64,000 nt of DNA from a virus. The stretch covers positions 21,947 to 85,946 of IMG/VR virus record IMGVR_UViG_3300036817_000176. The stretch is one strand, 5' to 3'. This document shows positions 45,596 through 54,000 of this stretch, piece by piece. The position numbers and the translations under genes are program-made. Under the pieces are notes generated by a model. That model ran no database searches. It was not told the origin of the DNA and was given only the letters and a program-made list of their open reading frames with translations. Each line of letters begins with the position of its first letter. The stretch's first letter is position 1.

Positions 45596-45933
45596 TATTT
45601 CATCTCCGGCAGGCGATACAGTGGAGCCACACGGTAATGCGGCTCGCAATTAACATCGATCTCGTCGATGGCGTTTAGTGTTTCTACCTCTTTTTCGATG
45701 TGCTGCAGGTTGCCCGAGACGCAAAACTCAGCAAAATGCGGCCCGCCATCAGGGTCAGCGATGCCGTACATGAATGGCTTAGCAGTCAGCGTAGCGAGTG
45801 CATTTTCGAGCAAGGCAATGCTCACCTCACATGCCGAACGCTCAGCGGGTGATGGTGTGGCTTCTGCGATCTCCCGTGCTGCCCCTATGCGCTCCTGCGC
45901 GCACCATATCAAATGCTCTTTTGTGAACTGCAT
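45595..45933 (-). CDS. Small phage protein with Ead/Ea22-like N-terminal helix domain, 112 aa
   Basis: Start at 45933 (MQFTKEHLIWCAQERI) using a TAATG overlap. The first 55 residues (FTKEHLI ... SIALLENALATLTAKP) match the module in the next two genes and resemble the start of lambdoid Ead/Ea22-like proteins. The second half is a mixed domain ending RVAPLYRLPEMK, also typical of that group. Confidence 0.65.
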   Translation of the reverse strand: MQFTKEHLIWCAQERIGAAREIAEATPSPAERSACEVSIALLENALATLTAKPFMYGIADPDGGPHFAEFCVSGNLQHIEKEVETLNAIDEIDVNCEPHYRVAPLYRLPEMK

Positions 45934-46187
45934 TATTTCCTCCCTGCATGGCAATAGTGCTCACCGTTCGGGCGTGTTGTCGTCGTTCCGCACCGCTCAC
46001 AGGTAAACGACTCCTCCGGCTCGGAGTGGACGCCATCAGGCGCGGTAAGCGTAGCCAGTGCGATTTCCAATATGCGCAGATTCATCAGCGCCTCAATCCG
46101 GTACTTCTCGTTAATCTGCACGTCAGGCTTTATGCGCGCGGCCTTGTCAGTGATATGCGCGATCAGCTGCTCAGTTGTGAATTGCAT
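45933..46187 (-). CDS. Small protein: Ead/Ea22-like helix module plus zinc finger, 84 aa
   Basis: MQFTTEQLIAHI ... LRILEIALATLTA repeats the module of the neighbouring genes. The C-terminus CERCGTTTTRPNGEHYCH is a short zinc-finger-like CxxC...CH. It overlaps the downstream gene start by TAATG. Confidence 0.65.
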   Translation of the reverse strand: MQFTTEQLIAHITDKAARIKPDVQINEKYRIEALMNLRILEIALATLTAPDGVHSEPEESFTCERCGTTTTRPNGEHYCHAGRK

Positions 46188-46816
46188 TATTTAACATCCC
46201 ACTGCAGAAGTGCGTCATGCAACGCGGTGGCGCCGCGGGTCATGGCTGCTGCGTCGTCATAGCTAATGCCGCGAGCATCCATTACGCAGTCCGTGTCCAT
46301 GACATCGCTGCAATCATCTAGCGCCGTGCGCATTAGCTCGCCAGTTAGCCCAGCCAGCGCGATCTCCACCAGCGAAAGACTCTTTCTTAACTCCCCCTCG
46401 ATCTGCGGGAATGGCGATTTGCCGATGGATTCAGTCAGTTTCGCTTTGCACTCTTCCGCGAACTGAATCAGCTGCGCTTTCGTGAGCTCCGCGGTTTGTT
46501 CAGGTTCGTTGGCCACAGCATCATCCAGCACGTTTTCGGCCCAGTCCCGGTCAAAACCCGGCATCGCTGGCAGTGTCGCTACAACGTCCTTCGGTATCGC
46601 GTCGATGTAATCCAGCGCAGCACGGGCAACAGACTTGACGTCTTTTGTGTTAAAGCCAGCGGTGATCACGCTATCAACGAACTTTTCAACGGCCTGACAT
46701 TTGTCTTCGGTCAGCTTGCGCTCCAGATCGAACTCAATAGAGTCGATAACAGCCGATACATAGCCTTCTTGCGAGCTAAGCATCGCATCGTGAATCATCT
46801 GGGTTAAGTTACTCAT
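46187..46816 (-). CDS. Hypothetical protein with internal Ead/Ea22-like module, 209 aa
   Basis: Start at ATG 46816 rather than an upstream in-frame codon; this overlaps the previous gene by 8 bp. Residues about 110-160 (LTKAQLIQFAEECKAKL ... LSLVEIALAGLTG) carry the module found at the N-terminus of the next two proteins. The rest is acidic and helical. Confidence 0.6.
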   Translation of the reverse strand: MSNLTQMIHDAMLSSQEGYVSAVIDSIEFDLERKLTEDKCQAVEKFVDSVITAGFNTKDVKSVARAALDYIDAIPKDVVATLPAMPGFDRDWAENVLDDAVANEPEQTAELTKAQLIQFAEECKAKLTESIGKSPFPQIEGELRKSLSLVEIALAGLTGELMRTALDDCSDVMDTDCVMDARGISYDDAAAMTRGATALHDALLQWDVK

Positions 46817-47507
46817 CGCTCTTATCCTCAAGCGCGGCGAGGCGGCTAATTTCTTTAATCCCCAGTCGGGTGGCTACGCCCAGGGCGGTCGCTTCCAGCT
46901 CTGCCTTGCCGCTTGCTACGATCTTATCCATGGACTCCTGAATCAGCTCCGTGGTGAATGACAGGTTGGCTGGCAGGTTATCAATGACGGTAGAGAGGCC
47001 AGAATAGAGCTCGGTCAGTTCGCGCTTGCTCGCCTTGCCCTTCGCCACCAGCTCACCCAGTTCTGCCATTTTTTCGTTGAGCTTTTCGAGCTGGCGCCGT
47101 GTCGCTTCCTGAATTTGACGGTCGTAACGTTCGCGTGTGGATTCGACATGACCTACGTGCGGCAGGTCTACATAGCCGTCAGTGCGGATTGACTTCAGGG
47201 TGCATGGCACGCCGTCGCCCATGCCGAAGCTGGTGATCATCGCGGCCCATTGCGCGGGAGAGAGGCTGACGGACAGCAGCGGTCCGTTGCGGCGGGTCCG
47301 GCGGTAACGGATGTCGCCGTCCTGCTCAAGCTGTTCGGCCTCATGAAACGTCATGGTGATCACCTCACGGTGAACCAGGTCGGATGCAAACAGGCGCGTG
47401 CCGCTGCTATGCAGCCGGTTAACAGATACCAGCCCAAAGGCCGGGTGATTGGTCAGGGTTTCGCTGGTGGTTTCAGTCACTGTCGGGGTGACCGTTGGGG
47501 TCTTCAT
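46809..47507 (-). CDS. Hypothetical phage protein, 232 aa
   Basis: The start is uncertain: ATG 47507 (MKTPTVTPTVTETT) is chosen over 47549, where no ribosome site is seen. Thr-rich N-terminus, a middle domain with SLSPAQWAAMITSFGMGDGVPC, and a long helical C-terminus (about 120-225). The type occurs in phage accessory operons; role unknown. Confidence 0.6.
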   Translation of the reverse strand: MKTPTVTPTVTETTSETLTNHPAFGLVSVNRLHSSGTRLFASDLVHREVITMTFHEAEQLEQDGDIRYRRTRRNGPLLSVSLSPAQWAAMITSFGMGDGVPCTLKSIRTDGYVDLPHVGHVESTRERYDRQIQEATRRQLEKLNEKMAELGELVAKGKASKRELTELYSGLSTVIDNLPANLSFTTELIQESMDKIVASGKAELEATALGVATRLGIKEISRLAALEDKSDE

Positions 47508-47748
47508 TCTTGTTCTCTCGCTCGGCATCGGCGGCGTCACACACCGCATCTAAGTGTTTTTGCTGCCATTCGGACAGCTTCATCCCTTCCCGCCTGGCCT
47601 GCGCGACGTACCGGCTCTTTCGTTGCGGCGTAACGCGCTGCTGGATGGTGGCGGTAGCTGGCGCAGTGTCTTTTTGCGCCAGTTTGTTCCCGGTCAGGGT
47701 TTCGTATTTCTTCATGGTTTCTCGCAGGTGATTGGGGCTCCCGGCCAT
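47473..47748 (-). CDS. Small basic hypothetical protein, 91 aa
   Basis: ATG 47748 has AAGGAG five bases upstream and a TAATG overlap with the previous stop, which supports it over the internal ATG at 47715. Basic centre (QRKSRYVAQARREGMKLSEW) and acidic tail; may bind nucleic acid. Family unknown. Confidence 0.55.
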   Translation of the reverse strand: MAGSPNHLRETMKKYETLTGNKLAQKDTAPATATIQQRVTPQRKSRYVAQARREGMKLSEWQQKHLDAVCDAADAERENKNEDPNGHPDSD

Positions 47749-48200
47749 TAACTCCTTCGATGGAGTGTAATGTCCATTTCCAGTGCGGTGGCGTGCGCTA
47801 CGTCAATGCGTGCGGCCTTATACACCTCGTTATAGACCTCATCCCAAATATACTGGCGGTTGCGAAATTCAACGGGCTTTTTCAACGGGTAGGCCTCATC
47901 GCGGATCGCCTGGTTGCGGATGAGGTGATAAGCCAGGGCCAAATCGTATGCCTTATCAAGCTCGATTTCCCGGCTCATCCGGTCCATGGCGCCCCAGTTC
48001 GCAGCACGGCGGTGGAATGAAGTATCGAAAGCATCATTAAGGCCACGCGCCTCGGTATGCGCTTCTTCCACCAGCTCGGCGATTTCGGCCTGGGTCATGT
48101 TGCGCAGATCAGGCAAAAAACCCACTAAGTCAGCGTCGATATCATGGGAAGGGGTAGCTACTGCATTGATGGTGATTAAGGCTTTCAGCATTGGTTTCAT
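47748..48200 (-). CDS. Hypothetical protein, 150 aa, first gene of the minus operon
   Basis: Start at ATG 48200 (MKPMLKALITINAV), because a TTGACA-type promoter lies at 48264-48292 inside the longer open frame. Helical protein with conserved-looking DKAYDLALAYHLIRNQAI and FRNRQYIWDEVYNEVYKAA. Function unknown. Confidence 0.6.
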   Translation of the reverse strand: MKPMLKALITINAVATPSHDIDADLVGFLPDLRNMTQAEIAELVEEAHTEARGLNDAFDTSFHRRAANWGAMDRMSREIELDKAYDLALAYHLIRNQAIRDEAYPLKKPVEFRNRQYIWDEVYNEVYKAARIDVAHATALEMDITLHRRS

Positions 48201-48263
48201 GGGGGAGTCCCTTAGTGCCCGGAAACGCCGGGGCGTATGCCCGCAACTGCGGTCAGTGTGATA

Positions 48264-48292
48264 ACAATATTCCTCCTTTAACCGATTGTCAA
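48264..48292 (-). promoter_or_regulatory. Sigma70 promoter for the minus-strand operon
   Basis: On the minus strand: perfect TTGACA (48292-48287), 17-bp spacer, TATTGT (48269-48264). It reads into the gene starting at 48200. It is the only promoter in the window with a perfect -35 box and ideal spacing, so the operon is probably expressed early or in the prophage. Confidence 0.8.
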
Positions 48293-48386
48293 TACAAACG
48301 GTTGGAGTGAGAAGGGCGGCCACATGTGCGATGGAGGGAAACTTATCAACGCTGGCGGGTACGGCCGCTATTGGGAAGTTGTTAAG

Positions 48387-48635
48387 TTATCCACTGGATA
48401 GATCCCATAAGAGATCCCTAAAGAGATCCATACAGTACCAAACAGATCCCGGCAGGCTGCAAGCCGCTCCGGTTGTGGCTTCAAGGCACTTTAGGATGTG
48501 TGCTGGAGGGGAAAAGGTGTGCGCTGGAGGGAAAAAGATGTGTGCTGGAGGGTTGTAAATGTGTGCTGGAGGGAATTAAGATGTGTGCTGAAGGGAAAAA
48601 ACAGGCCTTATTCACGATCTTTCGTCTTATCCACA
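48387..48635 (+). other. P1-type plasmid origin of replication (oriR)
   Basis: In order: DnaA box TTATCCACT (48387-48395); four AGATCC/Dam-site repeats (48400, 48412, 48424, 48444); five RepA iterons (48495-48598); and a perfect DnaA box TTATCCACA (48627-48635) just before repA. This is the layout of P1 oriR, where Dam methylation and DnaA control opening. P1 has five heptamers in this region as remembered; four are visible here. Confidence 0.92.
48495..48598 (+). repeat. Five RepA-binding iterons
   Basis: 19-bp direct repeats of the type GATGTGTGCTGGAGGGAA starting at 48495, 48516, 48537, 48558 and 48580, so spaced 21-22 bp or two helical turns. They match the P1 iteron sequence as remembered. 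They are RepA binding sites and probably overlap the repA promoter, allowing autorepression. Confidence 0.95.
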
Positions 48636-48654
48636 GAGTGATGGTAACTGATTG

Positions 48655-49515
48655 ATGGACAAACATTTTATAGCTGATGCGCTGTATGCTGATATGGAAA
48701 GCAAGGCGAAAGAGTTAACAGTTAATTCTAACAATACCGTGCAGCCTGTCGTACTCATGCGATTGGGCGTATTTGTTCCCAAACCCACAAAAAACCAGCC
48801 CGAAAATAACGAGATTGATGCCTCTCAAGTATTTTCACAGCTGGAGATCGCCCGGGCGGAAGGTTACGACAATATTAAAATTACCGGACCCCGCCTGGAT
48901 ATGGACACCGATTTTAAAGTGTGGGCGGGCGTTATCTATGCGTTCAGTCAGTACGGCCTGTCCTCAAATTCAATTCAGCTTTCTTTCCAGGAGTTCGCAA
49001 AGTTTTGCGGGTTCCCGTCCAAACGGCTTGATATCAAGTTAAGAAAGACTATCCACGCATCGCTGGGGCGACTTCGTAACAAAGGGATCTCTTTCAGTCG
49101 CGGCAAGAGCGTGTTGGGTAGCTATCATACCGGCCTACTCAAGACAGGTTATTTTGATGCCGAACGTGACATTGTTGAGCTTGAGGCCGATTCCAAGCTA
49201 TGGGAAATATTTCAGTTAGATTACCGGGTATTGTTGCAGCAGCACGCTCTACGGGCCTTACCCAAAAAAGAGGCGGCGCAGGCGATCTACACCTTCATCG
49301 AAAGCCTTCCTTCCCGGCCGGTTCCTATCTCGTTCGCGCGTATCCGTGAGCGACTGGCATTGATCTCAAGTATTAGTGAGCAGAACCGGACTATCAAAAA
49401 AGCTATCGAGCAGCTTAAATCCATCGGATACCTGGATTGCTCGATTGAAAAGCAAGGCCGGGAGAATTTCATCATCGTTCACTCGCGCAACCCAAAACTG
49501 AAGCCATCAGTTTAG
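48655..49515 (+). CDS. repA: P1-type replication initiator RepA
   Basis: 286 aa from ATG 48655 (a TTG lies one codon earlier), equal in length to P1 RepA as remembered. Blocks such as ESKAKELTVNSNNTVQP, KITGPRLDMDTDFK and QAIYTFIESLP appear near-identical to P1 RepA. It binds the iterons on both sides to start plasmid replication. The TAG stop overlaps the first downstream iteron. Incompatibility with P1/IncY plasmids is a reasonable prediction. Confidence 0.97.
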   Translation: MDKHFIADALYADMESKAKELTVNSNNTVQPVVLMRLGVFVPKPTKNQPENNEIDASQVFSQLEIARAEGYDNIKITGPRLDMDTDFKVWAGVIYAFSQYGLSSNSIQLSFQEFAKFCGFPSKRLDIKLRKTIHASLGRLRNKGISFSRGKSVLGSYHTGLLKTGYFDAERDIVELEADSKLWEIFQLDYRVLLQQHALRALPKKEAAQAIYTFIESLPSRPVPISFARIRERLALISSISEQNRTIKKAIEQLKSIGYLDCSIEKQGRENFIIVHSRNPKLKPSV

Positions 49516-49999
49516 ATGTGTGCTGGCGGGAAGATGCCCTCCAGCGCACACTTTTGAGGGCAATATTTACATCCTCTTCCCGCCGAACAGAACGTTAGCC
49601 AGTTCATGGCCAACGTTAGCTAATTCATGGAAACGGCCTTAAAAGGGCTTTATTTCGGGCGCGAACCGGCGTCCAGCAACTACGCGCCATGAATAGACGA
49701 ACATCCATCATGAATAGACTAACGCTGGAATGTTGGCTGGAGGATGTGTGCTGTAGGGAAGATTCCCTCCAGCACACATTTTAAGGGAAGGATTTATATG
49801 GCTCCCCGCCAGGCCTTGCCAGATGAGCGTTAACTTAATTCCGTCATTGACCGGCAGGATGTAAAAATTACCCTCGACAGCAACCAGACGACCCTTTTTG
49901 TGTGCGCTGGCGGGAAAAAGTGGACGGTGGAGGGAACAATCAGGGCAAAACCGGCATGTTCGGTGTGCGCTGCAGGGAAATTTCCCTCCAGCACCCACT
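49515..49999. repeat. incA-like control iterons in back-to-back pairs
   Basis: Seven iterons downstream of repA: plus strand at 49515, 49743, 49899 and 49962; minus strand at 49535-49553, 49762-49780 and 49981-49999. Six form inverted, nearly abutting pairs. In P1 the incA locus sits here and limits copy number by handcuffing RepA-iteron complexes. No partition genes follow, unlike P1. No gene is seen between 49516 and 50075. Confidence 0.9.
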
Positions 50000-50075
50000 A
50001 TGTGGACCTCATTTACATGAGGCAACAGGCAGAAAAAAGCCCGCTCGATGGCGGGCGTGTCGGTTCCTGGCGCGA

Positions 50076-50429
50076 TTATTCCCCCTGCAGGAGTTCAGCT
50101 GCCGCGCCGTCCGGATCGGCATCGCTCAGGCGCTCGAGACACTTGCTGCAGACAACGCAGCGGTAACCATGCACGCCGACACGCGGTGTACGGGGCGGAG
50201 TCAGGCCACGGGCCTTACAGAACGTCACCCACTGACCGGCACGGCGCAGCAGGCACTCAATGGACATCTGGCGCCATGGTTGCATTGGCTCATCCATGTT
50301 GCTCATCAGCGAACGGGTGGAGATCCCGAGCTGTTCGGCAAACTCTTTGTGGGTCGAAATACCCAGGAGTCTCATGGCCAGTGGAATATGCTCATGAGTA
50401 ATATTTGTGATAGGGTCGATCTGGGTCAC
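50076..50429 (-). CDS. Helix-turn-helix regulator with CxxC motif, 117 aa
   Basis: Residues 27-46 (HKEFAEQLGISTRSLMSNMD) form a probable helix-turn-helix. The C-terminal part has CVVCSKC (91-97), a possible zinc site. The HTH region resembles that of the 63466 protein (KFAKLLGLSGHHSL). It lies directly downstream of a three-site operator array, which it may bind; autoregulation is an inference. Confidence 0.65.
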   Translation of the reverse strand: MTQIDPITNITHEHIPLAMRLLGISTHKEFAEQLGISTRSLMSNMDEPMQPWRQMSIECLLRRAGQWVTFCKARGLTPPRTPRVGVHGYRCVVCSKCLERLSDADPDGAAAELLQGE

Positions 50430-50478
50430 TGGCGGGTTCCGTAAGAGACATTATGCTTATCGCCCAGGGTACTCGTGA

Positions 50479-50537
50479 TGCGAAAATATTTCCACTTTCT
50501 GCGAAAATATTTCCACATTTTGCGACAATATTTCCTA
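50479..50537. promoter_or_regulatory. Operator array 1: three quasi-palindromes, 21-bp spacing
   Basis: TGCGAAAATATTTCCAC at 50479-50495 and 50500-50516, and TGCGACAATATTTCCTA at 50521-50537. The starts are exactly 21 bp apart. They lie 50-108 bp upstream of the minus-strand HTH gene. The same array design occurs at 63280-63338. Confidence 0.8.
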
Positions 50538-50547
50538 CTGCAGGCGT

Positions 50548-50569
50548 AAAAAAGCCCGGCGAACCGGGC
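50548..50569 (-). terminator. Intrinsic terminator of the darB/ulx unit
   Basis: On the minus strand: GCCCGG, TTCG loop, CCGGGC, followed by six T. It sits just after the stop of the 50586 gene and isolates it from operator array 1. Confidence 0.9.
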
Positions 50570-50585
50570 TTATGGGGTTGAAGGG

Positions 50586-51008
50586 TTAACCCAGCTTGCT
50601 CTGAATAATCTCTTCCATGCCATCATCAACCAGTTCGTATGCGTAGGTATCGCCGTCCGGTAAATCAAGCTGGTGGCTTGCGGTGCGGATCTTGCCCTCT
50701 GCGAATCGTTCCTGTTGATACGCCCACGCCGCGCACAAGGTCAGGGCAGGGCTCGCCAGGGTGTAACGCTGCAGCGTGCCCAGCTCCAGAGCATTCCCCC
50801 GGATCTCGATGCCGCGCGCAGCCATCAGCGCCTTCAGTGGCCACCAGTACGGACCATAGCCACGATACTGGCGAGGATCTTTCTCCAGCACGCTCAGCAG
50901 CCCGGCCAGATAGCCGGTAATAAATTCCTCTTCGGTCCGGTCGGCCGTGGCTTCCGCCAGCAGCGGGGCCAGTTCCTCAGAGGTGGGGATCACGGTATCG
51001 GCGATCAT
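50586..51008 (-). CDS. Ulx-like protein, 140 aa
   Basis: Start at 51008, overlapping the darB stop by 4 bp (ATGA). Contains ITGYLAGLLSVLEKDPRQYR and GYGPYWWPLKALMAARGIEI. In P1, ulx lies beside darB and its product is a Dar-system virion component; the assignment is by adjacency and size. Confidence 0.6.
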   Translation of the reverse strand: MIADTVIPTSEELAPLLAEATADRTEEEFITGYLAGLLSVLEKDPRQYRGYGPYWWPLKALMAARGIEIRGNALELGTLQRYTLASPALTLCAAWAYQQERFAEGKIRTASHQLDLPDGDTYAYELVDDGMEEIIQSKLG

Positions 51009-54000
51009 TCTTCGGTTACTCCCAGTACGTTTGCGATTTCTTTCATGGATGCCGACGCGGGAATAAACCACCAGCCGCCCGGAAACTCATCTGACACCGA
51101 ATCCGCAAAGAACACAAGCCCACGCCCCTCGCCGAAAGCGGCCTTAATGTTCTCTTTCTTGTCGTAAAGCAGACCGTTCTTGCCCTGCTTGTCGAACAGG
51201 CCGATCACCTCACCCACATCCTTCTTAACCGCCGGACGCGTGCGCCAGCGCCCCCGGAACTGGTATTTGCTCGGCGACTGATTGATGGCCAGCGCGTTGC
51301 GGCGAACCAGCACCGTATCGAGCTGAATGTCACCGGCGCTGGTGGCCTCGACGGTGGCCTCGGCGACAACTTTAGCCTCCTGCAGCTGCTCCTGTTCGAC
51401 CGGCGTCGGTTCCGGTTTTTCCTCTTCCGGTGCGTCGCCCTTCAGCCAGGTCTCAAGCAGGTCCTGGTTCTTGTTACCGTAGGACCCGCCGTAGGTCACA
51501 TAGATGGCGTTGTCGAAGGCGGTGCGCAGGCCTGCTGCGGTGTTTTCTGACGGTGCTGCAGCGATACCGGGGGCCATCAGGTCAGCCACGGCAGACGGCA
51601 GATCAAACCCATCCTGGCGGACATACGGGCCTTCCTTCGCGTTGCGCAGTTCGCCTGCGAAGGTATAGCCATTGGCGCTGCGGTTTCTCGTGGCCATTTC
51701 GCGGACCCAGCTCAGGCGGATGACGCGAGTTTCACGGCTGGTATTCTGACGTTCCAGCTCGAAGCGGGCGGCCAGTTCGGCATCCTTGCGCGCCTGCGCG
51801 GCCCGTTTCGCCTCTTTAACCTCCGCGTCCAGTGTGTCTTCGCCGGTCTTAATGGCGGCTTCAAAGGCGGTACGGTTGCTCCACTCAGCAGGGATCGCTT
51901 TCTTCGCGGCCTTGCTGAAATAGTAGGAGGTCATATTATTCAGTTCATAGGACGGATCAGCGCGGTAGGCGGCGAGGGTGGAAGCCAGCCACTCGTTAAT
52001 CAGCTGTTCCGGCGCCGTGTTGCCGTACCCCTCGACCGCCGCAACGATGTCGGTACCGTACAGAATGGTGAGCCAGTTCTTCGGTGCCTGGCTGGCATCG
52101 CCATACGTGCTGGTCGGGAACCGGCTACGATCGGCCAGCAGCCACTTCGCCAGATTTGCCTTCAGGGCGGCGTCGTTCACGTCCGGATAGACGATGCGGC
52201 TCAGCAAACCGGACTTCATCGGCTTGTCGCCGTAACGCTCAACGTAGTTCACCTCAAACGCGTTGCCGTCCTCACCATGCAACAGGAAATACGAATCGGT
52301 CAGCACCAGTGACCGGCTGATCAGGTGCTGGCTGAACTGACCGGCATCCAGTAGCCTCGTCGCGCGGGCGAGGGTAAGCGCCTCAGACATTTCTTTCCAG
52401 ACTTCCAGCTCAGACGGCGTATAGCTGACCTCATTCTGGAAGGACGCAACGTCATACCATACCTTGTTGTCCGGTTTTAGGGACACGCCTCGCAGGCGGT
52501 TCGGGACGTGGATCAGGGTGACCAGCGCCTGCTTGTCGTCAAAGTGCAATTTATCAGCCCGGGCAATGACGCCGGATGCCATCTGGTAGACGCGGCCCAC
52601 GCGCACGGTATGGATACCGTCGGTCAGGAACTCGTTACCCTTGTCCAGCATATCGGCTGGCATTTCCAGCAGGCCTTTTTTGATGGCCTCCTCGAGGGAT
52701 GGGCGCAGGCGCTTCAGGGCATCGGCGGCTTTAGCGTTACGCTCCGTGCGACGCTCCGCCATCAGCAGGTTTTTGCGCGCCTTCGCCAGTTCGGCCCGGT
52801 TGGCACTGACCTCTTTCTGGCTTTCTTTGGCCTGCTGTTTGAAGTATCCGGCCATGTAAGTATCGCCTTCGGAGTTGGCGAGGTTGCGGGTGAAGGCTTC
52901 GCTGTGAACGGTGACGTTCCGCTCAAAGCGGGCGACATCCTCTTTCAGCTTGCTGACGGTGGTCTGCAGTTCCGCCGGGTCACCGCTCTGATCGTGCGCG
53001 GCCTTCAGGTAGTTATGCAGGTCGATGCCAGCGCGGCGGCGGGCGGCTTCCTCGACCCGGGCGCGGGCCTTCTCCTGGTTCGCCTCGATGCGGGCGCGGC
53101 GTTCTTCCGGATCGGCGGCAAGGAGCAAGCTGGCCTCCATGGCGTCGTCGGCGTCGGCGTTCTTCATCTTCTCGGCGTCACTGGTGAACAGCTCATTCTG
53201 CCAGTTGGCCTTGCGCTTGAGCGTGTCCAGACGGAACTGGTCAAAGCTGCCTTTGCCCACGTAGTAATGCACGCGGACTTTCTTCTGTTTGGCACCCACG
53301 CGCGCGCCACGGCCGTTACGCTGCTTGATACTGGCCGGTGTCCACGGGAGGGTAAGGTGGTGAATGTCGGTGGTACCGTGATGCAGGTTGACGCCCACCT
53401 CGGCTTTTTTGTTGCAGATCAGGATGCGGATACGGCCGTCGTTGTAGGCCCCGGCGAACTTCTCCAGACTGGCCTGTTCGCCGTCCACACCTTTCTCGCT
53501 GACCGTCTTCGCGTTGATGATCCCGATCTCGCTTTCCGGGATGCCGAGGCTGTTCACGATGATGCGCTTCAGCTTCTCGTGCTGCGACTTCTCCTCGGTA
53601 AAGATAATCTGCTTACCGCCTTGCTCGTAGCCGGTCTTCAGGTTCTCCAGCATACGGGCGTACTTCGGCATCAGCGGGTGCGATACGTCGCTGGCGGTGA
53701 TGTCGAACTGGCTCAGACGGTTGATCACCTCCTGCTCGTACAGCTCAGGCACAACAAGCGTTACGGCGTGTTCGCTGGTGGTCACCCGGGCGTCCAGTTT
53801 GACCTGGTTCACTACCTTTTCGGCGTCCTCATCCTGCTTGTCGTCATCGCCACCGGCGAGCTTGATACTTTCCGGCAGGTCGGCCACCAGTTTGCCCACG
53901 GCGTCGGCATACTTCAGCGGGAACCGGAACGTCATGGTACGGCGGTACAGGTCCATATCCGTACATACGCGGTCCATGTCACGGATGATGGCAAAGGTGA

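Noticed and set aside
48491-48499. Minus-strand ACATCCTAA next to the first iteron
   Set aside because: It overlaps the repA iteron and lies over 290 bp from a minus-strand gene that has its own sigma70 promoter; probably chance.
48481-48600. Possible CRISPR array because of regular repeats
   Set aside because: Repeats are 19 bp with 2-3 bp gaps and match RepA iterons; there are no spacers.
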